Shown: in pieces, positions 22,803 to 34,456 of the stretch | Position numbering within the stretch: the first letter of the stretch is position 1 | How the letters are laid out: every line of letters begins with the position of its first letter | DNA from: Gigaspora rosea | Taxonomy: Eukaryota > Glomeromycota > Glomeromycetes > Diversisporales > Gigasporaceae | DNA length: 64,000 nucleotides | NCBI GenBank assembly: GCA_003550325.1 | Contig: QKWP01000348.1 | Span: 231,517-295,516 of the forward strand | Reading direction: 5' to 3' | Notes under the pieces: model-generated | Databases searched by the model: none | Seen by the model: the letters and a program-made list of their open reading frames with translations, nothing else | What the model was told of the DNA's origin: nothing | Translations under genes and position numbers: made by a program

Positions 22803-23635
22803 GGATTCGGTAAACTTTACCGAAAACTACTTATCCGACACCAATTTCGCCGACGGCCATTTCAATGACAGCCCGCTTCCCCGACAGCACATTTCCCTAA
22901 CAACCCATTTCCCCAACAGCTTACTTCCCCGAATTCACTTTACGACATCCCATTTGACTGACATTCTATTTCACCTACACCCATTTCGCCGACAGCTATT
23001 AATAAAGCTTCACAAATAGATTAGCATTATATTACATAAATGATTTTTGATTATCAATCATTTTGTTCATGTGATAGGAAATGATGGAAATTATTCAAAT
23101 TATTACAGGCTGTGAGAATGTCATTTTTGATTTGCTATATAGCCAAAAAACCGTGGAAAATTTTAAAATAAGATGATCGTAATCGATCTATTGCTTTCTC
23201 TATGAATTAATAATCAGCTGTTATCTATTTATATATATGTTGTGCGTTAGATTGAATCTGACGTACTATCAGTTGACCAGCATTAAATGATCAGCAACAA
23301 CTGGCCCAAACTAACCCCAAACTTTACCATAATTTTACCCTAACCCTAATCTAATTTAGGCTGGGTCTAATCTGACGCACGACATATATATTGTTACAAA
23401 CGAAAGTTAATTCGCAAAAGCTGTCGACGAAATGAAATAGGATGTCGGTAAAATGGGATGTCGAGAAAAGTAGCTGTCGGCAAAATGGGATATCGGTGAA
23501 AAGGACTCGGGGAAGTAAGTTGTTGGGAAATGAATTGTCAGAAAATGGGGTTGTCAGAATTGTGGGGTGTCAGTGAAATGGCTGTCGGCGTAATTGGTGT
23601 CAGAGAAATAGGTGTCGGCAAAATTGGGAAATGTC
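22803..23635. mobile_element. CCGACA-repeat element, copy 2, reversed (9-bp TSD TATCAAAAT)
   Basis: Here the element is in the opposite orientation, from GGATTCGGTAAACTTTACCG to AAAATTGGGAAATGTC. It is flanked by TATCAAAAT at 22794-22802 and 23636-23644. With copy 3 it forms an inverted pair around a 38-base host remnant. It lies between two halves of a Sel1 repeat. Confidence 0.88.
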
Positions 23636-23673
23636 TATCAAAATAGGAAAAAAATGAACGCACTGCATTTCAG

Positions 23674-24532
23674 GGCATTTCCCAATTTTGCCGACACCTA
23701 TTTCTCCGACACCAATTACGCCGACAGCCATTTCACTGACACCCCACAATTCCGACAACCCCATTTCCCGACAATTCATTTCCCGATAACTTACTTCCCC
23801 GAGTCCTTTTCACCGACATCCCATTTTGCTGACCCACTTTTCTTGACATCCCATTTTACCGACATCCTATTTCATTTCGTCGACAGCTTTTGCGAATTAA
23901 CTTTCGTTTGTAACAATATATATGCCGTGCGTCAGATTAGACCCGGCCTAAATTAGATTAGGGTTAGGGTAAAATTATGGTAAAGTTAGGGGTTAGTTTG
24001 GGCCAGTTGTTGCCGATCATTTAATGCTAGTCAACTGATAGTACATCGGATTCAATCTGACGCAAGTTTTAATCTGATGCACAACATATATATAAATAAA
24101 TAACAACTGATTATTAATTCATAGCGAAAGCAATAGATCAATTACGATCATCTTATTTTAAATTTTTCCACGTTTTTATTACGGTTTTTTTGGCTATATA
24201 GCAAATCAAAATGACATTCTCATAGCCTTAATAATTTGAATAATTTCCATCATTTTCTATCACATGAACAAAATGATTGATAATCAAAAATCATTTACGT
24301 AATATAAAGCTAATCTATTTGTGAAGCTTTATTAATAGCTGTCGGCGAAATGGGTGTAGGTGAAATAGAATGTCAGTCAAATGGGATGTCAAAAAAGTGG
24401 ATTCGGGGAAGTAAACTGTCGGGGAAATGGGTTGTCGGGGAAATGTGCTGTCGGGGAAGCGGGCTGTCATTGAAATGGCCGTCGGCGAAATTGGTGTCGG
24501 ATAAGTAGGTTTCAGCGAAGTTTACCGAATCC
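23674..24532. mobile_element. CCGACA-repeat element, copy 3 (9-bp TSD GCATTTCAG)
   Basis: Same orientation and same ends as copy 1, flanked by GCATTTCAG at 23665-23673 and 24533-24541. The interior keeps the GGGTTAGGGT tract and CAGTTGTTGCCGATCATTTA. Copies 1-3 differ by small insertions and deletions only. Confidence 0.88.
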
Positions 24533-24855
24533 GCATTTCAGCATTATCAAAGCTCCACAGAAAAGGGAAACTATTATTGTTATGCTAATGGAATTGGAAT
24601 AAACATAAAACCTGTCAATATGAGACATATTGAAGGAATATATAATCTTGGACACTGTTATCAGAATGGAGTTAGGGTTGAAAAGAATGTGCATAAGGCT
24701 TTTATTTATTATCGACAGTCTGCGGAATTGGGTATATTAGTGGAAGATATATTCTTGGCTGTTGTTAACAAAATGGAATATGGAATTGGAGTTAAAAAAA
24801 ATAAACTGATGATGGCATTTAATTATTGTCTAAAATATCTGCAGAGATGTGACCA

Positions 24856-25270
24856 GTGTTAGAGATTTAATGTTCACAATGTTTCCGGGAACATTTAAAA
24901 AATTTAGGAACACTAGATTTAGAATTTATTTTCCCTTTTCAGGAACAAAGTGGGAACATAAGTTACCGTAATTTGCGTTCCTATAGAGTCAGTATTTTTA
25001 ATTGTGGTGTGGCATGTTTATCTTTTTTTTTATTTCTTATTTTTTAGGAGGTGTACGTGGCATGCTCTTTTTTTTAAGGAGACGTGGCGTCTTCCTTTTC
25101 TTTTTAGGCAGCGCGGCATGCGTAGCATGCTCTTCCTTGAAAGAGAGAGATATATATTTATTATTAGGAACACTAAAATTTTTTTAGAAACATAAATTTA
25201 ATAACTTATGTTCCCGGAGAACAAAAAAAATTTCAAATCTTTTTCATGGAACATATAAGATTGATATTAT
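24856..25270. mobile_element. hAT-like MITE starting CAGTGTTAGAGATTTAATG (ends uncertain)
   Basis: The left edge CAGTGTTAGAGATTTAATGT resembles the ends of the hAT MITE at 30427-30641. Reiterated GGAACA/TGTTCC words (24870-24960, 25160-25260) echo that element's TGTTC repeats. The interior includes a CACGTGGCATG-like stretch. It separates two Sel1-repeat pieces. No clear 8-bp duplication was found. Confidence 0.45.
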
Positions 25271-25639
25271 TACGAAAAATGAATTAATGAATGTTGTTAT
25301 CAAACGGAATTGGAGTCAAAAGGATGGACATACAGCATTAATTTATTATCAAAAACAAGCAGAGATGGGAGATGCTAGTGGAGAACAGTGGATATTGTTT
25401 GAAAATGGAATTGGAGTTGAGAAGAATAAACTTAAGTCATTCATTTATTATCAAAAATCATCGAAGATGAGGAATGTGAAAAAATTGTGGTTAGTTTTTT
25501 GTAAAGTTTAATATTTATTCTTAAATCATTTGTTTTATAAGACTATTTATATTTAAAGTTTGATATATTTTAGTATTGTTCTGAGACTTAATGTTGAACC
25601 TTAACTCCGCTACAAATTTGTAGGACAATGTCATCACAA

Positions 25640-27060
25640 GAACGCCATTGCCAAAAAAGAAATTAATTATATCAAATAAGAAGAATTCACTGAACCAGAA
25701 GTAGCTCTTCTAATTCAAGACATAATGGACAAATTACGCATAAACAGTCGCCTTTAAACCTCTAAAATTTTTAAAAGATGTAAATTTAGAAATTGATGAA
25801 GAACTTGTAAAAGTGGTTATAGTCGATACTTAATCATTTTTAAATAGAAAACCGTAACGTTACATTCTAATGTTGAAATTATATACATTAAAAGCTTCGA
25901 CTATTACAAAGTGGAACTTTTCACCAAATAAAGGGTACGTGTTATATAAATGTGATTTAAACTGACAATCTTTATATGTATATTAATGTCTGTAAAATCA
26001 TTCAATATATAGACTCCCTTGGATGCTATATGATAGTTTTATTGTTCGCTACTAACGGAAATCGCACAAATATTTGAAAAAATAAAACTTATTACAATGG
26101 TCAGATAAATTTCGAATTGTGAAAGAAGTATAAAGGGTTTTATTCTTACATCATAACGACATGGTCCACCATGGTATCGTATGTATAATTGTACAATTTT
26201 GTTTAGAAATGCGATCCGTTATCTGTTTTCTATTTAAAATTTAGCGGCGGATATCCGAATATGCGAATTCTTCATAATAAATTTGTTTATAGCATCCTAG
26301 AAACATCTTTATTCATGAAGGAAGAGCAATGATTGCAGATTTTGTTTTTGTATAAAAGATTAATATTGATGCTTCAGTTTCAATTTCTCTTATTCACGGA
26401 CTCACAGCATTTATTGATCCCCAGTGTTTTAAAGAAAATTCATATAAGCGTAATTTCAAGTTTATCAGGTGATCGAAAACCATTACAGGAATTTAGATCT
26501 AGTCACGTAATTACCATTCATATATTCAAGGGAAATGAAGCAAAATATATAGAAGATTCACCAAATGAACCAGTGTTTAAAATTACCTTGCACAAGATGC
26601 ACATGTGCAAGTAGTTTTTTTTTGTGCAAGAAAAGTTCTAAATGTATATGCACAAGTGTGCAATTAAATTTAAATAAGGAGCTTGCACAAAAAATAACAT
26701 GAAAGAAAAATTTTAAAATTTTATTCCACAAAATTTAGTCTAAATATAAGATAGAATAAAAATGGTCCAAAAAACTCTGAATGAACATAAAATATGAGCA
26801 AGATTGAGCTTAAATTTTGAGAAAAATATCTGAAATATCCCAGATATATTGGTATGGTAATTTTATATCATCAGAGATAATAAAAAATACGTGCATATAA
26901 AAATAAAATTTATATGCACATGTGTGCAGCTAGTAGTTGGTTTGTGCAATCAAATCCTATGACGCAGCTGCATTTGGCATGTAGGTTTCGATCTAAATTT
27001 AAACACTGAACTGAACATGTTAAATTTTACATAGAATGTTGGGACAATGGTCTAATAAAC
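25640..27060 (+). pseudogene. Protein kinase domain relic 1 (tyrosine-kinase-like type)
   Basis: Pieces follow kinase order. Near 25655 a linker reads INYIK then EEFTEPE. Near 26095 comes LQWSDKFRIVKEV, then a former catalytic loop reading FILTS/HHNDMVHHG in place of the usual HRD context. Near 26300 comes NIFIHEGRAMIADF, with the DFG glycine lost to a frameshift. Near 26410 it reads LTAFIDPQCFKENSYKRN, and near 26465 SGDRKPLQEF then VITIHIFKGNEAKYIEDSPN. An insert of about 400 bp follows, and CWDNG with NKRPGMKIVIDKLTQFEL is at 27030-27105. It matches the intact kinase gene at 54137 in order and wording. It is dead, with stops and a deletion between YKRN and SGDR. Confidence 0.7.
26575..26975. 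mobile_element. Insertion with TTGCACA/TGTGCA words in the kinase relic
   Basis: CTTGCACAAGATGCACATGT near 26588 and ATATGCACATGTGTGCAGCT near 26910 bound a non-coding insert that separates two kinase segments. The ends are not perfect inverted repeats, so the class is unknown. Confidence 0.4.
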
Positions 27061-27974
27061 GCCCAGGAATGAAAATTGTTATTGATAAATTAACCCAATT
27101 TGAACTAAAAGATCTTATTAAAAGTGGGAAAAAAAATTCCAAATGGTTACTTGAAAAAAAAACAGTTATAACTTTAATGAATTTGAAAAATTGCTATTGG
27201 GGAGTTTAAGGCTCGTAACAAAACAATCGCTCTTAAATGTCTGATTAAGATCTGAATGATACAATTGTTTAAGGATTTATTAATTAGTCTTTAAAAATAA
27301 ACATTCATTAATTATATTGTTTATTACATCAATCTTACTAGTTAAATAAATCTAAAGCTTCGGCTTTTACAAGAATTGTCCCTCATCCAAATATTATCAG
27401 ATTTTATGGAGTAACTAAAGGTAGCTTTTTTAATGTTTCAATAATTTCTACATAATGTATCCTAAATAAATATATAGATTTCGAAGGATACTATAATATA
27501 ATTTTAAGTTTTCGCCGAAAGAGGACATTTGCATGTACAATTCTTCACGGACTAAGAAATTAGGCATTGCTAAAGGTATGGCAGAAGGACTTAAGTTCTT
27601 GCAAACAATAACTTGACATATCGTGAGCTGGTAAAAGTACTTCAAGTTTTTATCATTGTCAATGTAAACAATTCTTCAAAACTATATTTCACAGCATCCT
27701 AAAATATCCTAATCCACGAAGAAAATATGAAGCTTGCAAGTCTGAGCAAATTATTGAGAGCATATCGCTTTCGCATTTGATTTTTCAACAGACTCCCAAA
27801 ATTTGCAGACTGATTTATTTCGATAGTAATCAGCTGATTACCATCGATATATGACCCCTATCGATTATAAACGATAGTAATATATAATCAAAATTCGTAA
27901 ATTTTAGTTAAATTTGAAAACTGATCTTCTTGATAACTAATAATTAGAATTAGCTCAAATTTTTACTATAAATA

Positions 27975-28266
27975 GGGGTCGTCTAAAGCCATGTACCCAC
28001 GTGACATTTTCGTGTAAATCAACCAAACGGAGTCGCGAAATTTTGTTTACACGGATCAGCCCGAAGAAGTCAAAAAACAAAAAAAATCGCAAGAACATAA
28101 AAACGGCATTCTAAACCTATCTTTGACCATTAATAAAAAATGTCGGGAAGGTAATTTTACCTATAGTGGTCCTAACCCTAACCCGACCCTAATGCTAAAC
28201 AGTCTCTGATACGAATTTTAACTAAAATTTCAAAAATCACGTGGGTACATGGCTTTAGCCATCCCC
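27975..28266. mobile_element. MITE with GGGGTCGTCTAAAGCCATG ends, copy 2 (8-bp TSD TATAAATA)
   Basis: GGGGTCGTCTAAAGCCATGT with an internal CACGTG is mirrored at the right end. TATAAATA is duplicated at 27967-27974 and 28267-28274. It shares ATTAATAAAAAATGTCGGGA and CCCTAACCCTAACCC with the copy at 18653-18926. The 8-bp duplication fits a hAT-like source. Confidence 0.85.
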
Positions 28267-28274
28267 TATAAATA

Positions 28275-29600
28275 GTATCGATATCAGTCTATAACACAAT
28301 AAAATTTCAGCAAATTTGAATTGGTAGTTCTTGAGTAATTATTTGTCATCACCAAAATTTGCAGACCGATTTATATCGATAGTAATCACCTTATTATCAT
28401 TGATATATAACCCACTATCAATTATAAGGATACATATCACTTCACCGACACTCATTTTGACATTTCACCAACATAAATTCATTGACATGTTTATTTCACT
28501 GACAATTATTTCACTGACAATTATTTCACTGACAAGTTTATTTCACTGACAATTTATTTTACCGAAGCTCATTTTATAGACAAATTTCTTTTATAAATTC
28601 TACTAACCTTAACTCTATTTCTAGCCTAACCCTAACTCTAATTCTAGCTTGACCCTAACGACAATGACCAGAATTATTTTGTTAGTGAAATGAGTTTCAG
28701 TGAAATAACCTGTCAGTGAAAATGGAAAATAAATGTCAGTGAAATAACATGTCAGTGAAATGTTGTTGGTGGAATGGTATGCCTATGAAATGAGCATCTG
28801 TGAGATGAGCTGAACTGGATTAATGGATTAATAAATGATAGTGATAATGATATATAATCAAAATTCGCAATTTTAGCTGAATTTTTAAACTGATTTTCTA
28901 GGTAACTAACAATTAGAATTGGCTCAAATTTTTACTATAAATAGTATTGATAACAAACAATAACATATTAAAAATTTCAGCAAATTTTAACAGATAGTTC
29001 TTGAGTAATTGCTTGCATACAATAGTCAATTTTTTTAAAAAAATCGACTATCATATGCAAGCAATTACTCAAAAACTATCAGTTCAAATTTGCTGAAATT
29101 TTTAATATGTTATTGTTTGTTATCAATACTATTTATATAAAAATTTGAGCCAATTCTAATTGTTAGTTATCTAGAAAATCAGTTTTAAAATTTAGCTAAA
29201 ATTGCAAATTTTTAAACTATCGATATTAAATCGAATTTTTTTTTTTATATTAACGATTATTACCAATTAAAATCAAAATATGTCGATAATGGATTATAAT
29301 TGATTCGTGTTAGCAATCGATTAATAACCCCTCAAATGATTATAATTGATTAAAATTAATCAATTATAATCGATTAGTCTGATTATAATCATTATATATC
29401 ACTTTAAAATATTTCGTAATGGTATATGATTTCTGATTTTTTTAAGAAAATCAACTATCATATGCAAGCAATTACTCAAGAACTACCAGTTCAAATTTGC
29501 TAAAATTTTAGTTTATTATAGATTGACATCGATACTATTTATATAGTAAAAATTTGAGCTACGGTAATTCTAGTTATTAGTTATTGAGAAAATAAGGTTT
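28275..29600. repeat. Clustered hairpin repeats (same family as 3119-3590)
   Basis: Half or full copies of the hairpin lie at 28280-28440, 28850-29430 and 29437-29600. The fullest arms are 28960-29038 and 29039-29118, with CAGCAAATTTTAACAG and GTTCTTGAGTAATTGCTTGC mirrored on the right. Tails of ATCGATTATAATCGATTAGT follow. An element of TTTCACTGACA units is inserted at 28431-28815. Confidence 0.7.
28431..28815. mobile_element. TTTCACTGACAATTA-repeat element, second copy
   Basis: Units of TTTCACTGACAATTA repeat from 28470 to 28560, and their complement (TGTCAGTGAAATAAC) runs from 28700 to 28770. The centre holds CCTAACCCTAACTC tracts. It is related to 22319-22572 and more distantly to the CCGACA elements. 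Confidence 0.6.
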
Positions 29601-29798
29601 AAAATTTGGATAAATCTAGATCTCGCACCCCATTTGTACTCTAATATCTCTTGGGTCACATGCAACAATTTTATTGGACGATATACATTAATTAATTTAA
29701 AAAAATCAAAGTTTTTATTTTATTAAAAAAATAAATAAATAAAAAAAAATAAACAAAAAAAAATCTAATTTATATCGTAAATTGCAATTGATATATAT

Positions 29799-29965
29799 AT
29801 TGTACCCCGGTGCCCAATTCAGAATTGGGCTGCTCCAGATAAGAATTTTGTAGCAGAATTAGGGCTTTGGGTGACTTTAGGATTAGGGTTAGAGCTAGCT
29901 AGTGTTAGAGATAGGATTAGGCCAGATTCCAAATTGGGACAAATTCCAAATCTGGGTACAACATA
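29799..29965. mobile_element. 167-bp MITE with TTGTACCC ends
   Basis: TTGTACCCCGGTGCCCAATT and GGACAAATTCCAAATCTGGG then TACAAC form imperfect inverted ends inside ATATAT flanks. The interior contains GGATTAGGGTTAGAG. Confidence 0.55.
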
Positions 29966-29972
29966 TATATTA

Positions 29973-30116
29973 TAAGCGGAGGCAGAACTCAAGTGAATTC
30001 AGAAGTTTTTATAACTGATAAACCCATTTTTCAGGTTGATTTTACCATATGCACACCAGTACCCTACCCCTAATTTAACTAGAAAATTCTGAATCCACTT
30101 GAATTCCATTCCACCT
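29973..30116. mobile_element. 144-bp MITE with GGAGGCAGAACTCAAGTG ends
   Basis: GCGGAGGCAGAACTCAAGTG is mirrored by CACTTGAATTCCATTCCACC on the right, extending inward to AATTCAGAA/TTCTGAATC. Confidence 0.6.
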
Positions 30117-30426
30117 TACAATATATACATCAAGATGGGAGAAATAGCAATAATAATTGCAACGAGTATCAGCATTATTGGTTGAATTCATGATGCGTAG
30201 CATCAGCTGGTGGTCTCTACACTGCATAGGCCTGCCTTGATAAAAAGTTTACAAATTTCAATGGGAGGAAAGAATCGAGTATGAAAACTTACTTCTATGG
30301 ATATAGCTGCATTTCTTTTCTGTCTGTTAGAATTTAAAAAAAAAAAAAAATGACAACCAGCATCAACAAAACATCAATTAAATTAGCGGCAGAACAAAAA
30401 CAAAATACAGTAGCACCAGCTACAAC

Positions 30427-30641
30427 CAGTGATTAAAATTCAAATTTGGTTTTATGTTCTCAAAAAGAACATTATTAATTTCTTAATGTTCTTAGTAAAA
30501 TTTTAATGTTCTTGATATAGAAATTTAAAATTCTTTTAATATTAAAAAATTTATTGAATGTTCTCAAATAGAGAACATATTTTAATAATTTATGTTCCCA
30601 AAAATTGTGTGAACACTGAGAACATTGAATTTTAAACACTG
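30427..30641. mobile_element. 215-bp hAT MITE (8-bp TSD GCTACAAC)
   Basis: CAGTGATTAAAATTCAA on the left and TTGAATTTTAAACACTG on the right are inverted ends. GCTACAAC is exactly duplicated at 30419-30426 and 30642-30649. The inside repeats TGTTCTC/GAGAACA words. Confidence 0.9.
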
Positions 30642-31664
30642 GCTACAACCTAATCGCTTCTAATACTAACGCGACTTCTACTCAACGATACCAGTAATGA
30701 CTAACCAACAAACTTAATAAAAGAAACGAAAAACAATAGTACAACTACGACTTAATTACTTACCAACAAAAACTTGAACACCAGCACCAATCCATAACGA
30801 CGTAACGGTAATTATCGGCACCTACGAACGACGCAACTGCTATAGTTCTGTAAAAGAAAAAAAATTTAACAAAAAATAAATATGATCTACGTGATCTCAT
30901 TCTGATTGGTCGGCGATATATAATCGCATCACGGGATGCGAGATTAACATCTATCGATATCAATCGATTTTTTATATTATCGATTATTACCAATTAAAAT
31001 CGATATATATCGATAATCGATTCTAATCGATTAGTATTAGTAATCGATTAATATCGATTATAATCGATTAGTCCGATTATTCGTTATATATCACTTAAAA
31101 AATTTCGTGATGGATGCAAGCATACATTAAACCTCATTGCTTTAAAGAACCTCATATTAGTTATATATGGAGTCTGACATATATAGATTTTGTTATTCTT
31201 TGCGAAATTTCTAGTTGTAGGCCTCTATTCCAAACAGTTTGAGTTAGAATATTCTATTTCTATTCGCATATCTCAAGGAGAAAGAGAAGAACTTGTTGAA
31301 GGAACTCCATTATGATATCAAGATATTTATACAAGATGCTAGGACGTTAATCCTGCAAATCGACCAGAAATTAATTTAGTTGTTAACACTTTGAACCAAC
31401 TAATATGCTAAATATTATATTTTAATAAACAATTTCATTATTTCATTTTGAAAGGTTTATATATTGTATTCATAAAGATTTAAATTATCCGGATAATTAC
31501 TTGGAATATATCCGAATCAAAATAGCTAAATATTCGAAATGCTTCAATCAACGAAATATGGCATTATATTTCGTAGCTTACATGGTTGAAAAATTTTTGA
31601 ATATAGAAAGGACGAAATGGGGAATTTTTAACTGTTATTTTAAATGGATAAATAAGGAAAAATA

Positions 31665-32105
31665 AAATTTAATTCGTGATCCACTTGGGAACAATGAAAA
31701 AATATAGTGAACCGTGGAGATATGTTTACTATGAATTTTTGACTTTTTTGTAATCTGGCGTTTCGCTAAGGATAAATTGATTTCGTACTATGTAAATTTC
31801 CCTTGAGCGCATAACAAACGTCGTAGAGGAGATAATTACGAGCATAACGGTAGCTGAGAATTGAAACCGGCCCAATGGATCATGAGATATAGCCATTTTT
31901 GTCTTACGATTATATGTTTACTTCTTTGTTTACATCATATAGTCGTGAAGACAAAAACATCTGTGTCTTACGATTCACTAGGCCAATTTTAACGTTTCAG
32001 CTACAATTATGCTCGGAATTATCTCCTCTACATCGTTTTATGCACACACGAGAGGTTTACTTAGTACGGAATCGATTTATCCTTAGGGAAACGCCAGATT
32101 CTGAA
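31665..32105. mobile_element. Foldback element, copy 1 (GGCGTTTCGCTAAGGATAAA arms)
   Basis: The arm at 31755-31850 (AAGGATAAATTGATTTCGTA, GTCGTAGAGGAGATAATTAC) is mirrored at 32005-32100. TCTTACGATT is repeated in the loop. The same arms recur at 48935-49975. Confidence 0.65.
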
Positions 32106-32129
32106 AAAAACCATGCGCAAATAAAAATT

Positions 32130-32835
32130 TTTTTTGAACCCCAGGATAACAAAAACATGGTCTTAACATTCTTGACCACTTGACCCATTTTTTTGACTCT
32201 CTCCAAAATAAAAAAAATTGCCATCGTGTTATATGATAGGAACGACCTTAGCGTCGCCTGCAAAAATGGTAGCCGGACAGCTCTGCTGGATAAATGTGAC
32301 TTCGGATCAAGAATATGCAATTTTGAATTATCATTATTGTAATAACGTAATTTCCCCTTATTATTACTATCGTTATTGTCGAAACAGTTTTTTTTCATTC
32401 GAAATCTTTTGTTCGAAATTATGATAACTTCTTGAATGAAAAAGAAATTCTATCAAAAGATCTTCACGATATCAAACAATCAAAATAATATTTATTGTTA
32501 AAATATATTCGTTCAAATTTCAAATGATTAAAAAACTAAAAATATTAGAGATTAAAATAATCATATAATTACATTTTATTATTTTCGATTCTTAAACTTT
32601 TTAGTACACAATAGAAATTTTATTTACGCTGTGAATATACCAATACTAGACATTTTTAATCAAAATTATCCGTTAATTTGATGCGAATTATTTTTTATGG
32701 GCAACGCTCGGGTCGTTGTTATACTCCCTATCATAACAAAAACAACCCCGATTTAGAAAGGGTCAAGAAAAATGGGTCAGGTGGGTCAAGACAATGTTTT
32801 GGCTCCAGGAAAATAATAATTATCAGGGGACATAA
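32130..32835. mobile_element. Inverted-repeat element around 32.1-32.8 kb
   Basis: GACCACTTGACCCATTTTTTT with ATATGATAGGAACGACC on the left (32170-32260) is mirrored on the right by GGTCGTTGTTATACTCCC and AAAAATGGGTCAGGTGGGTC (32710-32795). The roughly 430-base middle is AT-rich with no gene. Confidence 0.5.
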
Positions 32836-34456
32836 ATTTCCGTTACTTAGTTCATTGGTTTATCAAAGTATATAAAGTTTACCAATTTATAATTTGATAT
32901 TTGATCTAAGCCTCTAAAATATGAACAGTATAAACTTATCACGAGGATAGTCTATATTCTGTCATGAGTATAATCGGCATCACTAGAACATACGTACCAG
33001 AATGTCCAACTATTTCTGCTACCTAAAATAACACTAGTAATATTACAACAACCACATAAAAAATTTGACAGAAGTCTTTAATTATCTGAAAAATTTAATC
33101 AAATTTACTTTGATCATTTTTGTGAAATCGTCAAAACAAATTTAGCTGGAGATTCTGATACGTGTCAGATACTGTTACTGTTTAAGCCGTAACTAGGGAT
33201 GTTACGGTCCGGCAAGGACCGCGGTCTGAACCAGTCTTTTGAACCGGTCTAAGCGGTCCACGGTCCATAAATTGGGACCAGTCCAGATCGGTCCGTCGAT
33301 AATAAATTCTGCGATCAATAATTTAATATATATTTTACGCATTACTTTAAATATTGAAATCATAACTATGCGAGTGAGGCTAAATCAAACTTGTTCTAAA
33401 ATAATATTGCAAGCACATTCTTCAATTGAAATCGATTTACTGGAATTGATTTTCGTGTATAATCTTTAATTGCTAAAAACTGAATTAAGGTTAAAAAATT
33501 TACTTGTTCCTGACAAGATAATTTCTATATCCGTTTCTGCTTTACGATTATCTTTTATTACAAGTAATCATTATTTATTTATATAAAAAATCATATTATC
33601 GTTAGAATACAGTTCATTCGAAATCTCAATACAAAATTTGATCAAACTTTAATTTTTTTTGAGTAAATCGAATTATATATTTTGTTATTTAAATTAAAAT
33701 TCATAAAACAAGAATATAAATGAAAACATAAATCAAATACATTTCTTTAATAAAATAAAGAAATTTTACTGCTATTTCGCGTTTTATACATCATTGGATA
33801 TTGCTTTATAATTCCCATGATTAAATTCCCAAATGTCGAATTTCTCATTAAAGCAACTGGTTTGAATTTAAAAAAAAATTTTAACAAGAAAAAAAGGATC
33901 TATGATCCAATACAAGTTAGTAACCAGAACTTTATGAGGTATAAAAATTTTTTTAAAACCATCGTGCATACACAATTTGTGATATGATAGTCAAAATTCT
34001 CCATTCCTATTGGCTGCAGGTAGACCGGTTCTTGAACTGGACTAAACTAGGACCGGTCCATGGACCGGCTTATGAAATTTGGTCCGGTGTTACGATCAGT
34101 TGGGAGAGCTCGATACAATTGTGCCGGTTTAGTTCGATCGTGAACAAAAGTAAATGGTTTACAGCTAATTTCAAAATTCACGGACCACCCTTATCCCGAA
34201 ATGTTGTCGGCCGACGGGTGATCACGTGTGTTTTAATCAATATTATATTACTAATATGGTTAGATTTGAGCAGATCAGTATAATAGGCACAACAAATTAT
34301 TGTTAAATTTTGGAAAATAATATGTACGTACATATTAGAATTAGTATATTTACTATATAGCTATGTATGAAATATAATACATACATTTGCAAAAAGAACA
34401 GACTTTGTACACTTGTAAATATTACGAAAATTATATGTACAACCTTTATTCGTATT

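Larger units (their letters stand above)
22190..25511 (+). pseudogene. Sel1-repeat protein gene, broken by several transposons
   Basis: Five separated pieces read as Sel1 (SLR) repeats, whose hallmark is KAF-YYQKSAE-G then LG-CY-NGIGV. Near 22200 the reading is KKSAEMGHAE. At 22573-22802 it contains QIGIGVKVDEN then GLADCYQN. A 29-base piece survives between two insertions at 23645-23673. At 24533-24860 it reads LGHCYQNGVRVEKNVHKAF and YYRQSAELG. At 25285-25511 it reads YYQKQAEMGDASG and ENGIGVEKNK. Sel1 repeats are alpha-helical protein-interaction modules. The gene must once have been continuous, because removing the insertions joins consecutive repeats. It is not functional now. Confidence 0.75.
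27060..31411 (+). pseudogene. Protein kinase domain relic 2, split by about 3.3 kb of repeats
   Basis: Segments in kinase order are KKNSKWLLEKKT near 27130, VPHPNIIRFYGVTKG at 27374-27420, DFEGYYNIILSF near 27480, NILIHEE-like text near 27700 followed by NMKLASLSKLL, then a repeat block from about 27790 to 31110. It ends with AYIKPHCFKEPHIS, VILxEISSCRPLF, GEREELVEGTP and NPANRPEINLVVNTLNQLIC before a stop at about 31411. The last piece matches the C-lobe ends of the three domains of the 54137 gene. The HRD and DFG motifs are not preserved. With relic 1 it probably formed a multi-kinase gene. Confidence 0.65.

Noticed and set aside
25002..25195. Two overlapping hydrophobic frames
   Set aside because: They lie in T-rich transposon interior within the Sel1 relic. 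The hydrophobicity comes from TTT codons.
32057..32398. 113-aa open frame on minus
   Set aside because: It spans the junction of two inverted-repeat elements and has no recognisable domain.
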